A DNA stretch of 41,385 nucleotides, taken from NCBI GenBank assembly GCA_035403085.1, contig DAONEM010000019.1, forward strand, positions 1-41,385, given 5' to 3'. The stretch is from JAMOAD01 sp023621955. GTDB taxonomy: Bacteria > Acidobacteriota > Aminicenantia > JAMOAD01. Below are positions 23,776 through 32,150 of this stretch, in pieces; position 1 is the stretch's first letter, and every line of letters starts with the position of its first letter. Under the pieces are notes generated by a model. It worked only from the letters and a program-made list of their open reading frames with translations, was not told where the DNA came from and made no database searches. Both the position numbers and the translations under genes were made by a program.

Positions 23776-25725
23776 ATGATCACCTTCTTGAACGCCACCC
23801 TTCGTTTGGGGGGGCGGTCCATCTTCGAAAAACTGGAATGGCGGATTCCCAAAGGCGCGCGGATCGGTCTTGTAGGCGACAACGGTGCCGGGAAGACAAG
23901 CCTCCTTCGGATCTTGACCGGCGAGACCCTCCTCGACGAAGGAAGCGTCGAGAGGGAGGGGACCCTCCGGATCGGGTACCTTCCCCAAGATCTTGCCCCT
24001 CTCGAGAGCGACCTGATCCCTCTGGATTACCTCCGGCTCGAGAGTGGTTGGGAGGAGGAGAGACGGAGAGTCGAGGGGTTGGAGGAGAGCCTCGAGGAGG
24101 CGGGCGAGGAGGCCACCTCTGAACTTCTGAAACGCTACAAAGAGGCGGTCGAAAGGTTCCACCACCGGGGGGGGTGGTCTTTCGAGGGAGAGATCCGGAG
24201 GGTGCTGAAGGGGCTCGGCTTTCGGGAGAGGCATCTCAACCGCTCTTGTAAAAACCTCTCCGGGGGGTGGAAGATGCGCGTCCATCTGGCCCTCCTTCTC
24301 CTCAAGGATCCGGACCTTCTCCTCTTGGATGAGCCGACAAACCATCTGGACACGGAGACCCTCGAATGGCTGGAGTCTTTTCTTCAGAAGAGTAAGAGCG
24401 CCCTCCTCGTGGTCTCCCACGACCAAACTTTTCTCGATCGAACCGTCAAAGCCATCGCGGAGCTCCGAAACGGCAGGATCACGATCTTCAAGGGGGGGTA
24501 CAGCGTCTACCTGAAAGAGAAGGAGCTTCGTCGAGAGCAGGCGGAACGGGATAGAAGGCTGAGGGAGGGGAAAGAGAGGGAGCTGCAGAAGTTTGTGGAA
24601 CGGTTCCGGTACAAGGCCACAAAGGCTGCTCAGGTTCAAAGCCGCCTCAAACTCCAGGCTCGGGAGGAGGTCAACGAAGAGGAGGAGAGCTCCCGAAGGG
24701 TCCGCTTCCGCTTTCCACCCTCTTCCCGCTCCGCCCGGGAGGTTCTCCGTTTGGACAATGTCGGCCATGGATACGACCAGGCCTTTCTCTTCCGCCACCT
24801 CTCCTTGACCCTCTTCCGTGGCGAGAGAGTCGCCCTCCTGGGGGTCAACGGGTCCGGAAAATCGACGATGGGAAGGCTCCTCGCGGGGAAGGAGATTCCC
24901 TTGGAAGGAAGCGTTGAGAGGGGACAGGGGGTCAAGATCGCCCAGTACTGTCAGGAGAGTCTTCAGAACCTCGACTACCGATCGACCCTCTGGCAGGAGG
25001 TTGACAAGATCGGCGAGGGGTGGGATGACCAGAGGAAAAGAGACCTCTTGGGAACCTTCCTCTTCGGTGGAGAGGATCTGGAGAAGCGGGTTGAGGTTCT
25101 CTCGGGGGGAGAGAAATCGCGGTTGGCCCTCGTGAAGGTTCTTCTGACGAACTCGAACTGCCTGATTCTGGACGAACCGACAAACCACCTGGACGGACCG
25201 ACCCGGAGGGTCTTGGAAGAGGCACTCTTGAGCTACGAAGGGACGCTGATTCTCATCTCCCACGACAGAACTTTTCTCGACCGCCTTGCCCAGAGGGTTT
25301 TCGAGATCAGGGAGGGGGAGGTCCGGGAGTACCGGGGGAACTACTCGGACTATCGAAAGGCCCGGGAGAGAGAACTTTCAGGGGATGAGACCGAAAGAGG
25401 CGCGTCTGTGGCTCTTTCAGGCGGTGAGGATGCTTCCAAACCGAAGAGTCGGGAGAAGAAGAAAGAGGAGGCCGAGCGGCGCCGCCTTCTCTACCCGGTC
25501 AAGAGGGAGCTGAAAGAGTCTTTGAAAGAGCTGGAAGCGGAGATCCGCAGGAGAGAAGAGGAGAAAGGGGAGGCCGAGCGGCTTCTCTGTGACCCCGAAG
25601 TCTTGAGAAGCCCGGAGAGGATCAAGGAGCTGGGCCGACTCTACAAGAGGACCAAGGAAGAGCTTCCCCTGCTCTACGACCGTTGGGAAGAGCTCATGGA
25701 GAGGTGGGAGAGTATCGTCCTCTGA
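23776..25725 (+). CDS. ABC-F family ATPase (Uup/EttA-like)
   Basis: This 649-residue soluble protein has two ATP-binding cassettes and no membrane spans, as in ribosome-associated ABC-F factors. Cassette 1: Walker A GDNGAGKT (34-41), signature LSGGWKMR, Walker B LLLLDEPTNHLD. Cassette 2: GVNGSGKST, LSGGEKSRLAL and LILDEPTNHLD. The linker between them is highly charged (about 245-305). The C-terminus (about 560-649) is a charged coiled coil of the kind Uup uses to bind nucleic acid. It should act on stalled ribosomes or related structures; the precise subfamily is not settled. It is divergent from the FHA operon and converges on the acyl-CoA synthetase with three bases between them. Confidence 0.93.
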   Translation: MITFLNATLRLGGRSIFEKLEWRIPKGARIGLVGDNGAGKTSLLRILTGETLLDEGSVEREGTLRIGYLPQDLAPLESDLIPLDYLRLESGWEEERRRVEGLEESLEEAGEEATSELLKRYKEAVERFHHRGGWSFEGEIRRVLKGLGFRERHLNRSCKNLSGGWKMRVHLALLLLKDPDLLLLDEPTNHLDTETLEWLESFLQKSKSALLVVSHDQTFLDRTVKAIAELRNGRITIFKGGYSVYLKEKELRREQAERDRRLREGKERELQKFVERFRYKATKAAQVQSRLKLQAREEVNEEEESSRRVRFRFPPSSRSAREVLRLDNVGHGYDQAFLFRHLSLTLFRGERVALLGVNGSGKSTMGRLLAGKEIPLEGSVERGQGVKIAQYCQESLQNLDYRSTLWQEVDKIGEGWDDQRKRDLLGTFLFGGEDLEKRVEVLSGGEKSRLALVKVLLTNSNCLILDEPTNHLDGPTRRVLEEALLSYEGTLILISHDRTFLDRLAQRVFEIREGEVREYRGNYSDYRKARERELSGDETERGASVALSGGEDASKPKSREKKKEEAERRRLLYPVKRELKESLKELEAEIRRREEEKGEAERLLCDPEVLRSPERIKELGRLYKRTKEELPLLYDRWEELMERWESIVL

Positions 25726-25728
25726 GTC

Positions 25729-27432
25729 TCAGCTCCTGCTTGGAACGTAGAGGTACCGTTTGATCTTGTTGGTGGGAGTCTTGTCGAAGGGCTCCGGGTG
25801 CTCGACGATCTTGGCGATGTGTGAGAAGCCGGGAAGCTCCTTGTTGACCTCTTGTCTGGCCGCTTCGAGGAGAACGTGGGTCAGCTTCTCGGATTCCGCG
25901 TCGTTGAGCTTGTTGCGCCGGAACTCCTTGTCCAGTTCATCGTAGTCCAGGTAAGCCTTGGCGATCAACCGATCCGCCTCTTCGTAGACGATGGCCTCCT
26001 GGATGTACTTGTTCTGGAGGAGGAGTTGCTCGATCATCTCCGGGTAGATGTTCTCTCCCGAGGGACCGACGATGACGTTTTTTGAGCGTCCCTTGATGTA
26101 GAGGTACCCTTCGTTGTCGAAGCAACCCAGGTCTCCTGTCTTCAACCAACCGTCTTGGAGAAAGATCTCTTGAGTCGCTTCGGGGTTTTTGTAGTACCCC
26201 TGCATAACCGTTGGCCCCCTGACGATGATCTCCCCGACGCCGGTTCTAGGGTTGGGGTTGTGAATCGCCAAGTCGATGCCGGGAATCGGCTTTCCGCAGG
26301 ATCCGAAGCGAATCTTCCCGAAGGGGGAGATGGTCATGATCGGAGAGGTCTCGGTCATTCCGTAACCCGTGGCGTAGCTGATCTCCGCATCCTTGAGGAA
26401 GATCTCGACGTCCTTGTTCAAGGAAGCGCCCCCGAACATGAAGAACCGCAAGCGTCCTCCGAAAGACTTAATCAGTTTTTTGCCGGCGAGCTTGTGAAGT
26501 TTCTTCCGGACGTAGGGGAGTTTATAGAGGCTGCGGATCACCGGTTTGGAGTTGATCTGGGGGAGGATCCGCCGACGGAAGATCTTGTCTAGAATCAGAG
26601 GAACCATGAGAACAGCGGTGGGGCGTGCGGTTTCCATGGATGTCAAAAGGTTCTGGGGGGTGGGAAGACCCTTCAGGTATACCAGGCTGGATCCCACCGC
26701 CAGAGGGCTGAGAAGACCGCCTGTGGCTTCGTAGGTGTGGGAGAGGGGAAGGATGGAGAGGAAACGGTCCCTGTGGTCGATGGGGAAGCGTTCGATGCTG
26801 AAGATCACATCGTTGGTGATGTTGCTGTGGGAGAGCATGACCCCCTTACTCTGACCGGAGGTTCCAGAGGTGTAGATGATGGAGGCCAGGTCTTCCGGAT
26901 TGGGGGAGGGAAACTCTTCCAGAATCTCCCAGGAGGTGGGGGAGACGCCCCGCCTCTTCTTCCACTTCTGCTGGACCTTTTCAACGGGGTTGGACCCGGA
27001 CTTCTCCAAAACCTCTTCCTGGAGGTCTTCGAGATCGAAGAGGGAGCGAAGAGAGGCTTTGTCCAAATCCTCCACCTTACTCCTCTGCTTCTGGGAGACA
27101 AAGAGGACGACCGCCCCCGAGGTTCTGAGGATGTGACGGGTTACAGTCTCCGGGAAGCCGGGCAGGATAGGAACGGCGACGGCTCCGATGCAGACGGTTG
27201 CCATGTAGGAGATGACCCAGTTGGGGCTGTTCTCGCCGAGGATGGCAATCCTGTCTCCAGGGGAGATGTTCCGGGAGAGGAGGGTGACCGCCAAGTCGGC
27301 GATCTTTTCCTGCAGTTGCTGGTAGGTGATAGGAAGGTCGCCGACATGGCTGAGGCTGGGAAGGTTGGCGTAGAGGCGGAAACTCCTCTCCATCAAGCAA
27401 CGTAGTGTTTTCTTCTCCACTTCCACGATCAT
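25729..27432 (-). CDS. Acyl-CoA synthetase / AMP-forming ligase (long-chain type)
   Basis: This 567-residue enzyme is an ANL-superfamily ligase that activates a carboxylic acid as acyl-AMP and transfers it to CoA (or another thiol). Motifs in order: ATP loop SIIYTSGTSGQSKGVMLSH, GYGMTETSPI, LKTGDLGCFDNEGYLYIKG with the hinge KGRSKNVIV, and the catalytic lysine in TPTNKIKRYLY near the C-terminus. Length and motifs suit long-chain fatty-acid ligases, and the sequence resembles those that supply membrane acyl chains. Substrate is not determined. GGAGAGGA precedes the ATG; a near-consensus promoter is shared back-to-back with the glycogen operon. Confidence 0.92.
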   Translation of the reverse strand: MIVEVEKKTLRCLMERSFRLYANLPSLSHVGDLPITYQQLQEKIADLAVTLLSRNISPGDRIAILGENSPNWVISYMATVCIGAVAVPILPGFPETVTRHILRTSGAVVLFVSQKQRSKVEDLDKASLRSLFDLEDLQEEVLEKSGSNPVEKVQQKWKKRRGVSPTSWEILEEFPSPNPEDLASIIYTSGTSGQSKGVMLSHSNITNDVIFSIERFPIDHRDRFLSILPLSHTYEATGGLLSPLAVGSSLVYLKGLPTPQNLLTSMETARPTAVLMVPLILDKIFRRRILPQINSKPVIRSLYKLPYVRKKLHKLAGKKLIKSFGGRLRFFMFGGASLNKDVEIFLKDAEISYATGYGMTETSPIMTISPFGKIRFGSCGKPIPGIDLAIHNPNPRTGVGEIIVRGPTVMQGYYKNPEATQEIFLQDGWLKTGDLGCFDNEGYLYIKGRSKNVIVGPSGENIYPEMIEQLLLQNKYIQEAIVYEEADRLIAKAYLDYDELDKEFRRNKLNDAESEKLTHVLLEAARQEVNKELPGFSHIAKIVEHPEPFDKTPTNKIKRYLYVPSRS

Positions 27433-27471
27433 CTCTATCCTCTCCAGGGGAAAGGTTCCCCAATAAAAACC

Positions 27472-27500
27472 ATTTTAGACGAAAGGTTTTAGGGTGTCAA
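27472..27500 (-). promoter_or_regulatory. Promoter of the acyl-CoA synthetase gene
   Basis: On the minus strand a perfect TTGACA (27500-27495) and TAAAAT (27477-27472) are 17 bases apart, 40 bases before the start codon. Confidence 0.75.
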
Positions 27501-27528
27501 ACCTGAAAAGCGGCTTGAAGTTGACACC
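27493..27528. repeat. Inverted TTGACACC repeats between two divergent promoters
   Basis: GGTGTCAA (27493-27500) and TTGACACC (27521-27528) form 8-bp inverted copies 20 bases apart, each carrying the -35 box of one of the two divergent promoters. This could be coincidence of two consensus -35 boxes or a symmetric operator. Confidence 0.6.
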
Positions 27529-27549
27529 TCTTCATCCCTCTGTTAACAT
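27521..27549 (+). promoter_or_regulatory. Promoter of the glycogen operon
   Basis: Perfect TTGACA (27521-27526) and TAACAT (27544-27549) are 17 bases apart. The debranching-enzyme ATG is at 27593 behind AGGGGAGG. Confidence 0.7.
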
Positions 27550-27592
27550 TTTCGCAAGGGGTTGACCCTGTGTTCAGGGGAGGTGTTGACCG

Positions 27593-29605
27593 ATGCAGAA
27601 CGAGTATCAGAGAGAGTCCCGTCATCATGAATGGTTGTTGACAAACCGCATCGGAGGGTACGCGCTGGGCTATGGGAACTTCATCAACCAAAGGAAGTAC
27701 GATGGCCTCCTGATCGCTTCCCAGGAGGGTTTCCGCCGGGTTCACCTCCTCTCCTCTCTGGAAGAGAGAATCGAGTGGGTGGGTCAAGTCTCATATCTCG
27801 ACTCCAGTAGCTACCCGAACTGCATCTTTCCCAACGGCCACGAGCACCTGGTGAAGTCGTGGCTCCGCCCGTACCCCTCGGGGCTCTACTCTTCGGTGCC
27901 CTTCTCGGAGGAGTACGTCCTTTTCAAAGAGATTTTCATGGTCCAAGGGAAGAACGGGGTCATCATCAAGTACACGAACCTGGGGGCGAGCGCGATCACC
28001 CTGGTCTTGAGGCCCAAGTTTACGCTTCGCGACCACCACTGCGTCAACCCTTCGGGAATCTGGGAGAGGGTTCCTCTGGTTGTCGACCTCCAGGAACGTT
28101 CGTGTCGTGTTCAAAGAGAGGATACCGGTGTCGAGGCCTTTGTTTACGCCGATGGGGGAGAACTTACTCAGGAGAACGTGGTTTACCGGAACGTTTACTA
28201 CCCCTTGGAGGCCTCTCGGGGCTACGATGGAGGAGAAGACCTCTGGGCTCCTGTGACTCTGCGGGTTCCTCTCTGCAAAGGGGCCAGCGTGAGGTTGATC
28301 GTCTCGGGAGAGCCTCTGCAGACGCCTCTGAAGGAGGCCGATCGGAGCGAGGAGTTCTACAAAGACTTCCCCCTCCCCAAGGACCACCCTAGGAAGAATC
28401 CTGGGAAGCGGAACCCCTTCGACGGTCTGCTCAACGACGAGGATCTCTACTCTTTGGCGGATTACCGGAAGATTCTCCAGATGGCCGCCCGGGATTTCGT
28501 CGTTGGAGACGACATCATCGCCGGTTACCCCTGGTTCGGTCCCTGGGGGAGGGATACACTGATCTGCCTGAGCGGGCTCTCCCTGGTGGAGCAGGGTGAC
28601 TCAATGATAAGGCGGATCCTTCTGAAATATGGGAGGGAGATCAAGGAGGGGCTTCTCCCCAACACCTTCGGTGAGGGAGGAGCCGGTCTCAACTACGACA
28701 CGGTGGACGCCCCTCTCTGGTTCGTGTTGAGGGTTTACGAGTACCACCGGCGGAACCCACTGGACGTTGAGCTCTTCCAAGAGACGCTCAAGGTCGTCTT
28801 CTCCTACCTCTTTAACCCCTCCCTGAAATTCTTTGTCGGAGAGGACGGGCTCGTAGAGATCAGGGAGGGCGACCACGCCCTGACGTGGATGGACGCGAAG
28901 ATCTACGGCCGTCCGGTGACACCGCGGCAGGGCAAGCCGATAGAGATCAACGCTCTCTGGTACAACGCCTTAAGGGCGACTCTCTGGAGTGCCGAGAAGA
29001 TCAAGATGAAGAGGCTGGAGGTGAAGAACCACGCCCTCACCCTTTCGGAGCTGCGTAACCTGGTTGAAAAGGTTCATGGAAGCCTTCGTCTCTTCATGGG
29101 TGAGGAGACCTTGGCGGACAGGATCGACAGGGATGTTCCGATCTTCGAGTTCCGCCCTAACGCCCTCATCGCTCTCTCTCTCCCCTTTGACTTCTTGGAG
29201 GAAGAGGAGATGGCGAAGGTTTTCCGTAAGGCTCAGGAAGAGCTTCTCACCCCCTACGGCCTGAGGAGCCTCTCTTTCCGCCATCCGGCCTTTAAGAAGA
29301 GGTACCTGGGGAACGAGAAGCAACGGGACATGGCCTACCATCAGGGAACGGTCTGGGCGTTTCTTTTTCTTCCCTTCGTCAAGCTCTACTTGAAACTCTA
29401 CCGCCGCAAGAAAAGCCCCGTGGAGCTGAGGCGGGAGATCTCCGGATGGATCTGGAGGCTTCGCAACGGTTTTCTGAAGGGACACATCGCTTCGGTGGCG
29501 GAGGTCTGGGACGGTGAGGATCCCCACTTCCCCAAAGGGGCTCCTGCTCAGGGCTGGAGCGTCTTCGCCCTCCTGGAGATAGAAGAGATTCTTCAAAAAC
29601 TGTGA
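27593..29605 (+). CDS. Glycogen debranching enzyme (amylo-alpha-1,6-glucosidase type)
   Basis: This 670-residue protein has the archaeal/bacterial GDE layout. The N-terminal domain (about 10-280) starts with the family signature EWLLTNRIGGYALG, and the C-terminal catalytic (alpha/alpha)6 domain (about 310-665) has FGPWGRDTLICLSGL, ALTWMDAKI and YHQGTVWAFLFLPF, with the expected acidic residues. It removes alpha-1,6 branches from glycogen so that phosphorylase or amylase can continue. It is the first gene of a four-gene glycogen operon; its TGA comes 11 bases before the next start codon. Confidence 0.95.
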   Translation: MQNEYQRESRHHEWLLTNRIGGYALGYGNFINQRKYDGLLIASQEGFRRVHLLSSLEERIEWVGQVSYLDSSSYPNCIFPNGHEHLVKSWLRPYPSGLYSSVPFSEEYVLFKEIFMVQGKNGVIIKYTNLGASAITLVLRPKFTLRDHHCVNPSGIWERVPLVVDLQERSCRVQREDTGVEAFVYADGGELTQENVVYRNVYYPLEASRGYDGGEDLWAPVTLRVPLCKGASVRLIVSGEPLQTPLKEADRSEEFYKDFPLPKDHPRKNPGKRNPFDGLLNDEDLYSLADYRKILQMAARDFVVGDDIIAGYPWFGPWGRDTLICLSGLSLVEQGDSMIRRILLKYGREIKEGLLPNTFGEGGAGLNYDTVDAPLWFVLRVYEYHRRNPLDVELFQETLKVVFSYLFNPSLKFFVGEDGLVEIREGDHALTWMDAKIYGRPVTPRQGKPIEINALWYNALRATLWSAEKIKMKRLEVKNHALTLSELRNLVEKVHGSLRLFMGEETLADRIDRDVPIFEFRPNALIALSLPFDFLEEEEMAKVFRKAQEELLTPYGLRSLSFRHPAFKKRYLGNEKQRDMAYHQGTVWAFLFLPFVKLYLKLYRRKKSPVELRREISGWIWRLRNGFLKGHIASVAEVWDGEDPHFPKGAPAQGWSVFALLEIEEILQKL

Positions 29606-29616
29606 AAGGCGAGAAG

Positions 29617-30927
29617 ATGAAAATTTTGATGTTGACCTGGGAGTTTCCCCCCTTCATCAGCGGGGGGTTGGGGACGGCCTGTTACGGCATAGCCAGGGGA
29701 CTCTTGAAGAAGGGGGTGGAGGTTTCTCTGGTTCTTCCCTCCGCCCAAGACGTCTATTTCCCCCTCAGACGTCCGGGCGATGTGGACCTTTTGCCTGTCC
29801 GTTTTTTGGATTCGAAGAAGGAGGCGGTGTTCAAGAGCGAACACTACAAGAGCGTGAGCGAGCGGCTCCTCTCGCTGGGGATCTCCTCTCAGCCCGAAAG
29901 CTACCTGGAGCCAGGCTTTACAGGCTCTCCTGTCTGGGAGAGGATCGTCGAAGAGAGTGAGACGAGCGTTTCAAGTTTTCGGGACATCTTGAGAACCTTA
30001 ACCTTCTCGGAGGGGGAGAATATCTTCAAGAAGGTCCGGGAGATGACCATGCGGGCCTTTCGAATCGCCCAGGATCTGGACTTCGACGTTGTTCACGCCC
30101 ACGACTGGTTGACGGTTCCCGCGGCTGTGATGGTCCAGAGGATGAGCGGTAAGCCCCTGGTGCTACACGTCCATGCGACCGAATTCGACCGTGCCGGAGG
30201 ATGGGGGGACGAGAGGATTCACAGGATCGAATGGGCGGGGATGGAGGCCGCGGACAGGGTCATTGCGGTTTCCAACTATACCGCCGAAATGGTCCACTCC
30301 AGGTATTCCGTCGATACCGGTAAGCTCAGGGTGGTCCACAACGCCTACGAGGCCACAAAGGAGTACCGGGAGGTTCGTCCTCGACGCCTCTTCAAAGACC
30401 CTACTGTCCTCTTCCTGGGGAGGATCACCCTTCAGAAGGGACCGGACTACTTCCTCGAGGTGGCTTCCCGGATTCACGACAAGCACCCGGAGGTTCACTT
30501 CATCATGGCCGGAGGAGGGGACATGATGAACAAGATGATCCACAGATCCGCTTCCCACAGGCTCCGGAACCGGTTCCTCTTCACGGGTTTCCTCAACCAC
30601 AAGCAGGTACAGCTCATCCTCAGAAGCTCCGACATCTTCGTGATGCCCTCCATCTCCGAGCCCTTCGGGATCGCGCCCTTGGAGGCCATGGCCAGGGGAG
30701 TCCTGGCGATCATCTCGAAGAACGCCGGTGTGGCGGAGGTGGTGAAAAATGCCTACAAGATCGACTTTTGGGATATCGATAAGATGGTGGAGACCATAGA
30801 TCGGCTCATCAGCCATCCTGAAGAGGTTCGGCGAATCGCTCGGGAGGGGGCGAAAGAGGTCCACAGGATTGAATGGGACATAGCTGTCGAAAAAATTATT
30901 AAGATTTATAAGGAATTATCATGCTGA
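29617..30927 (+). CDS. Glycogen-synthase-like glycosyltransferase (GT-B fold)
   Basis: This 436-residue GT-B protein starts MKILMLTWEFPPFISGGLGT, the donor-side glycine loop of glycogen synthases. It has VVHAHDWLT, HVHATEFDR, LFLGRITLQKGPDYFLE (R and K of the nucleotide site) and the EX7E motif in PSISEPFGIAPLEAMA. It probably extends alpha-1,4-glucan from ADP- or UDP-glucose. It is shorter than classic GlgA (about 470-480) and resembles the archaeal-type synthases. I start at the ATG at 29617, which has AAGGCGAG before it; an in-frame GTG at 29602 overlaps the previous stop and has no binding site. The stop overlaps the GH57 start. Confidence 0.85.
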   Translation: MKILMLTWEFPPFISGGLGTACYGIARGLLKKGVEVSLVLPSAQDVYFPLRRPGDVDLLPVRFLDSKKEAVFKSEHYKSVSERLLSLGISSQPESYLEPGFTGSPVWERIVEESETSVSSFRDILRTLTFSEGENIFKKVREMTMRAFRIAQDLDFDVVHAHDWLTVPAAVMVQRMSGKPLVLHVHATEFDRAGGWGDERIHRIEWAGMEAADRVIAVSNYTAEMVHSRYSVDTGKLRVVHNAYEATKEYREVRPRRLFKDPTVLFLGRITLQKGPDYFLEVASRIHDKHPEVHFIMAGGGDMMNKMIHRSASHRLRNRFLFTGFLNHKQVQLILRSSDIFVMPSISEPFGIAPLEAMARGVLAIISKNAGVAEVVKNAYKIDFWDIDKMVETIDRLISHPEEVRRIAREGAKEVHRIEWDIAVEKIIKIYKELSC

Positions 30928-32135
30928 AGATCGTCTTCTATTTCCAGGTTCATCAGCCCTTCCGCCTGAAGCCTTACAGAGTTTTGGACATTGGCGCCGA
31001 CCCCGATTACTTCGATGAAAACCTGAACTCCCAGGTCATGAAGAAGGTGGCCGAGAAGTGTTACTTGCCCACGAACAAGCTCCTCTTGGAACTGATCGAC
31101 AAGTACGAGGGGCAGTTCCGGGTGGCCTTCTCGATCACCGGGACGGCTATCGAGCAGTTCCGCCTCTACGCCCCGGAAGTGCTCGATTCTTTCCGCCTGC
31201 TGGCCCAGAGCGGGTGCGTCGAGTTTCTCGGCGAGACCTACTACCACTCCCTCTCCTTCGCCCGCCCGGATTACGACGATATCCGCAGGGAGGAGTTCAT
31301 CGAACAGGTCAGAATGCACAGGAAGCTCATGGAGAGCGAATTCGGCTTCTCCCCGATGGTCTTTCGAAATACGGAGCTCATCTACCACGACAAGCTGAGC
31401 GACGTGATCTGGGAGGAGGAGGGGTTCAAGGCGGTCTTGGCGGAAGGGGTCGAACGGATCCTCGGCTGGCGTTCTCCCCTCTACGCCTACAAGAGCTACA
31501 ACCACAAGCTCTTTCTCCTTCTGAAGTTCTACTCCCTGGCCGACGATATCGCCTTCCGCTTCTCCAACAAGGGGTGGGTGGAATACCCCCTAACGGTGGA
31601 GAAGTTTGTGGAGTGGGTCTCTCGACTTCCTCTGATCGAGAAGGAGAACAAGAACCTCTTCCTCAACCTCTTCATGGATTACGAGACCTTTGGGGAACAT
31701 CAGTGGGAAGATTCGGGAATCTTCAACTTCCTCCGTCGGCTCCCCGGCGAGATCTTCAAGAGACCCTTCTTGAGCTTCGGTTGGCCATCGGATGTCGTCG
31801 ATGATGTCAACTATGAACCCGAAGTGCTCTCTTTTCCGGAACCGGTCTCCTGGGCGGATACGGAGAGGGACCTCTCGGCTTGGTTGGAAAACGACATGCA
31901 GAAGAACGCCGCAGACAGCTTCTACGGCATTCTCGGCAAAATCAAGGAGAAAGGGAGGTCGGACCTCCTGGAACCCGCCAGACGTCTCTCCACTTCCGAC
32001 CACTTCTACTACATGTGCACGAAATACTTTCAGGACGGAGACGTTCATAAGTACTTCTCCCCCTATGACTCTCCGGAACAGGCCTACCTTCACTACCTCA
32101 ACGCCCTGGCCGATCTGGAAGAGCGGCTTCGTTGA
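30921..32135 (+). CDS. GH57 family glycoside hydrolase (alpha-amylase-like)
   Basis: This 404-residue protein carries the GH57 conserved regions: VHQPFR (His11), VEFLGETYYHS (about 98-108), FRNTELIY with candidate nucleophile Glu152, and FMDYETFGEHQW with candidate acid Asp253. GH57 enzymes are retaining alpha-glucan hydrolases or transferases, often amylases or 4-alpha-glucanotransferases. Length suits the alpha-amylase-like type seen in methanogen glycogen clusters; a branching enzyme would be longer. No signal peptide is present, so it acts on intracellular glycogen. Its ATG overlaps the stop of the synthase gene (ATGCTGA) and glgP follows after 15 bases. Confidence 0.9.
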   Translation: MLKIVFYFQVHQPFRLKPYRVLDIGADPDYFDENLNSQVMKKVAEKCYLPTNKLLLELIDKYEGQFRVAFSITGTAIEQFRLYAPEVLDSFRLLAQSGCVEFLGETYYHSLSFARPDYDDIRREEFIEQVRMHRKLMESEFGFSPMVFRNTELIYHDKLSDVIWEEEGFKAVLAEGVERILGWRSPLYAYKSYNHKLFLLLKFYSLADDIAFRFSNKGWVEYPLTVEKFVEWVSRLPLIEKENKNLFLNLFMDYETFGEHQWEDSGIFNFLRRLPGEIFKRPFLSFGWPSDVVDDVNYEPEVLSFPEPVSWADTERDLSAWLENDMQKNAADSFYGILGKIKEKGRSDLLEPARRLSTSDHFYYMCTKYFQDGDVHKYFSPYDSPEQAYLHYLNALADLEERLR

Positions 32136-32150
32136 GCCGAGGAGCCATCT

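Noticed and set aside
23665..25263. Long minus-strand open frame opposite the ABC-F gene (about 530 codons)
   Set aside because: It lies antisense to a gene with two complete ATPase cassettes, has no recognisable domain and reads as low-complexity Leu/Glu/Val-rich protein; GC-rich codons keep the opposite frame open.
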